A stretch of 64,000 nucleotides of DNA from Phenylobacterium sp. LH3H17 (GTDB lineage Bacteria > Pseudomonadota > Alphaproteobacteria > Caulobacterales > Caulobacteraceae), in NCBI RefSeq assembly GCF_024298925.1, contig NZ_CP101283.1:248001-312000 (forward strand), given 5' to 3'. The number at the start of each line of letters is the position of its first letter. Within the stretch, counting starts at the first letter, position 1. The translations under genes and the position numbers were made by a program. This document shows, piece after piece, positions 62,455-64,000 of the stretch. Under the pieces are notes generated by a model. It ran no database searches and was not told the origin of the DNA. It saw only the letters and a program-made list of their open reading frames with translations.

Positions 62455-64000
62455 CTAAGCCCGGTGATGCACGGCCTCTTCCTCGGCCAGGGGCAGGTCG
62501 AGGCGGTGGACCATTTCCTTGGGGACCACCTGCCAGAACTTGCCGAGATAGCGGTCCCAGTCGCGCAGGATGCCGGCGGCGAAGGCTGACCCCGTCTCGC
62601 GGGCGTGTTCCTCCACCAGGGCCTTGAGGTCATGCTCCCAGGCGTGGGTGCCGATCCGCTGGATCACCACGCTGTCGGTATTGAGCATGGTCTCGAAACG
62701 GTCGTGCAGGTCGAGCACATAGGCCATGCCACCGGTCATCCCGGCGGCGAAGTTGAAGCCCACCGGCCCCAGGATCACCGCCCGGCCGCCGGTCATGTAT
62801 TCCAGCCCATTGGCGCCGCAGCCCTCGACCACCGTGACCGCACCGGAATTGCGGACGCCGAACCGCTCGCCGGCTAGGCCCGCGGCGAACAGGCGTCCCG
62901 CCGTCGCGCCATACAGCACCGTGTTGCCGAGGATGGCGTTAGCCTCGGGCGCCGCCAGGTGCGGCGAGGGCCGGATGATGATCGTCGCGCCTGACAGACC
63001 CTTGCCCACATAGTCGTTGGCCTCGCCGGTCAGTTCGATGCGCAGGCCCTGGACGGCGAAGGCCCCCAGGCTCTGGCCGGCCGAGCCCTTGAGCTGGACG
63101 GTGAGGTGGCCGGGCGCCAACCCGTCCATGCCGAACTTGCGAACGATGTGCGACGAGGTCCGCGCCCCGATGGCGCGGGCCGTATTCCGCACCGTGTAGG
63201 TGAGCTGCATCTTCTCGCCGCGTTCCAGCAGCGGGGCGGCGTCGCGGACGATCTGCGCGTCCAGGGTGTCGGGCACCTCGGTGCGGCCCTCGACGACGCA
63301 GTAGGGCTTGTTCTGGCCGGGGTCGGCCCGGACCAGCAGAGGGTTGAGGTCCAGGTCGTCCAGGTGCTCGCCGCCGCGGCTGACCTGCTGCAACAGGTCC
63401 GTGCGGCCGACGATCTCAATGAGAGACCGGAAGCCGAGCGACGCCAGGATCTCGCGCACCTCCTCGGCGATGAAGGTGAAGAGGTTGATGACCTTTTCCG
63501 GGCTGCCGGAGAACTTGGCGCGCAGGGCCTCGTCCTGGGTGCAGACCCCCACCGGGCAGGTGTTGGAATGACACTGGCGCACCATGATGCAGCCCATGGC
63601 GATCAGGCTGGCCGTGCCGATGCCGTACTCCTCCGCGCCCAGCATGGCGGCGATCACCACGTCGCGGCCGGTGCGCATGCCGCCGTCGGCCCGCAAGCGC
63701 ACGGAGTGGCGCAGGTTGTTGAGGGTCAGGACCTGGTTGGCCTCGGACAGTCCCATCTCCCACGGTCCGCCGGCATACTTGATCGAGGTCTGGGGCGAGG
63801 CGCCGGTGCCGCCGACATTGCCGGAGATCAGGATCACGTCGGCCTTGGCCTTGGCGACCCCGGCGGCGATGGCCCCGATGCCGGTCATGGCCACCAGCTT
63901 CACGCAGACCCGGGCGTCGGGATTGATCTGCTTCAGGTCGTAGATGAGCTGGGCCAGGTCCTCGATGGAATAGATGTCGTGGTGCGGCGGCGGGCTGATC
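62455..64000 (-). CDS. gltB: Glutamate synthase large subunit, C-terminal part (5' end cut by window edge)
   Basis: NADPH-dependent glutamate synthase alpha chain; the C-terminal ~515 residues are visible and the frame is open to the right edge. The region begins with the FMN-binding domain: SPPPHHDIYSIEDLAQLIYD, ISGNVGGTGASPQTSIKYAG, LRADGGMRTGRDVV. The [3Fe-4S] cysteine set is CIMVRQCHSNTCPVGVCTQ near the 380s of the visible part. The C-terminal beta-helix (GXGXG) domain holds EGCGANGLEYMTGGRAV and GGMAYVLD. The glutamine amidotransferase domain lies beyond the edge. gltD is not seen downstream. Confidence 0.95.
   Translation of the reverse strand, partial: ISPPPHHDIYSIEDLAQLIYDLKQINPDARVCVKLVAMTGIGAIAAGVAKAKADVILISGNVGGTGASPQTSIKYAGGPWEMGLSEANQVLTLNNLRHSVRLRADGGMRTGRDVVIAAMLGAEEYGIGTASLIAMGCIMVRQCHSNTCPVGVCTQDEALRAKFSGSPEKVINLFTFIAEEVREILASLGFRSLIEIVGRTDLLQQVSRGGEHLDDLDLNPLLVRADPGQNKPYCVVEGRTEVPDTLDAQIVRDAAPLLERGEKMQLTYTVRNTARAIGARTSSHIVRKFGMDGLAPGHLTVQLKGSAGQSLGAFAVQGLRIELTGEANDYVGKGLSGATIIIRPSPHLAAPEANAILGNTVLYGATAGRLFAAGLAGERFGVRNSGAVTVVEGCGANGLEYMTGGRAVILGPVGFNFAAGMTGGMAYVLDLHDRFETMLNTDSVVIQRIGTHAWEHDLKALVEEHARETGSAFAAGILRDWDRYLGKFWQVVPKEMVHRLDLPLAEEEAVHHRA

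Overview
The window is GC-rich, densely coded DNA from an alphaproteobacterium, most likely a member of the Caulobacterales close to Phenylobacterium or Caulobacter. That placement is an inference. It rests on the grpE...dnaN...recF-gyrB chromosome-maintenance block, a class I lysyl-tRNA synthetase, an UrcA-family secreted protein, TonB-dependent receptors, and intergenic repeats that carry GANTC (CcrM-type) methylation sites. No plasmid, phage or insertion sequence is evident. Both window edges cut genes: grpE on the left (5' end missing) and gltB on the right (5' end missing).

Layout. 0-11.2 kb: grpE, a secreted retropepsin-like protease, a soluble PAS hybrid histidine kinase, dnaN, an S9 peptidase, a PNPOx-like stress protein, recF and gyrB. 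11.2-19.6 kb: TonB receptor, CBS protein, recQ, a D-aminoacylase-like amidohydrolase, a lipoprotein and a C5 cytosine methyltransferase. 19.7-26.1 kb: cysK, vsr, OsmC protein, acyl-CoA dehydrogenase with its MerR regulator, YccF, and lysyl-tRNA synthetase. 26.2-31 kb: an orphan PhnD-like lipoprotein, a small membrane protein, two PaaI-type thioesterases, a second TonB receptor and a 35-residue putative membrane peptide. 31-36.6 kb: ligase-associated exonuclease, a 54-residue Pro-rich protein and an ATP-dependent DNA ligase, converging on a gmhB-ABC ATPase-ABC permease operon. 36.7-50.3 kb: oligopeptide ABC ATPase, manC, a CelD-like acetyltransferase, threonine ammonia-lyase, FKBP, CMD and SDR enzymes, DUF2214, enoyl-CoA hydratase, purU, argE, a glycosyltransferase, rfbC and tesB. 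50.3-59.4 kb: a tandem repeat island, UrcA, a saccharopine-dehydrogenase-like reductase, an MFS/GPH transporter, three GSTs, a crotonase, queG and a CDF transporter. 59.5-64 kb: divergent citrate synthase genes, a DUF559 nuclease gene set between inverted hairpins, and gltB.

How genes fit together. DNA upkeep is well represented: clamp, RecF, gyrase B, RecQ, exonuclease plus ligase, and a methyltransferase with the matching Vsr repair nuclease. Fatty-acyl and branched-chain catabolism appears as an acyl-CoA dehydrogenase, two crotonases, three thioesterases and a MerR regulator. Surface polysaccharide genes (manC, gmhB-like, GT2, rfbC, CelD-like) are scattered rather than clustered.

Most unusual signals. 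(1) A DUF559 nuclease gene is enclosed by two oppositely oriented REP-like hairpins. (2) A helix-turn-helix/citrate synthase fusion diverges from a conventional citrate synthase; its start codon lies directly downstream of a TATAAT box built from a tandem 9-bp repeat, predicting a leaderless and autoregulated transcript. (3) A 194-bp tandem repeat belongs to a dispersed intergenic family; each tandem copy and one of the three scattered copies carry a GAGTC site. (4) A shared 27-bp box lies about 70 bp upstream of both UrcA and the 35-residue peptide.
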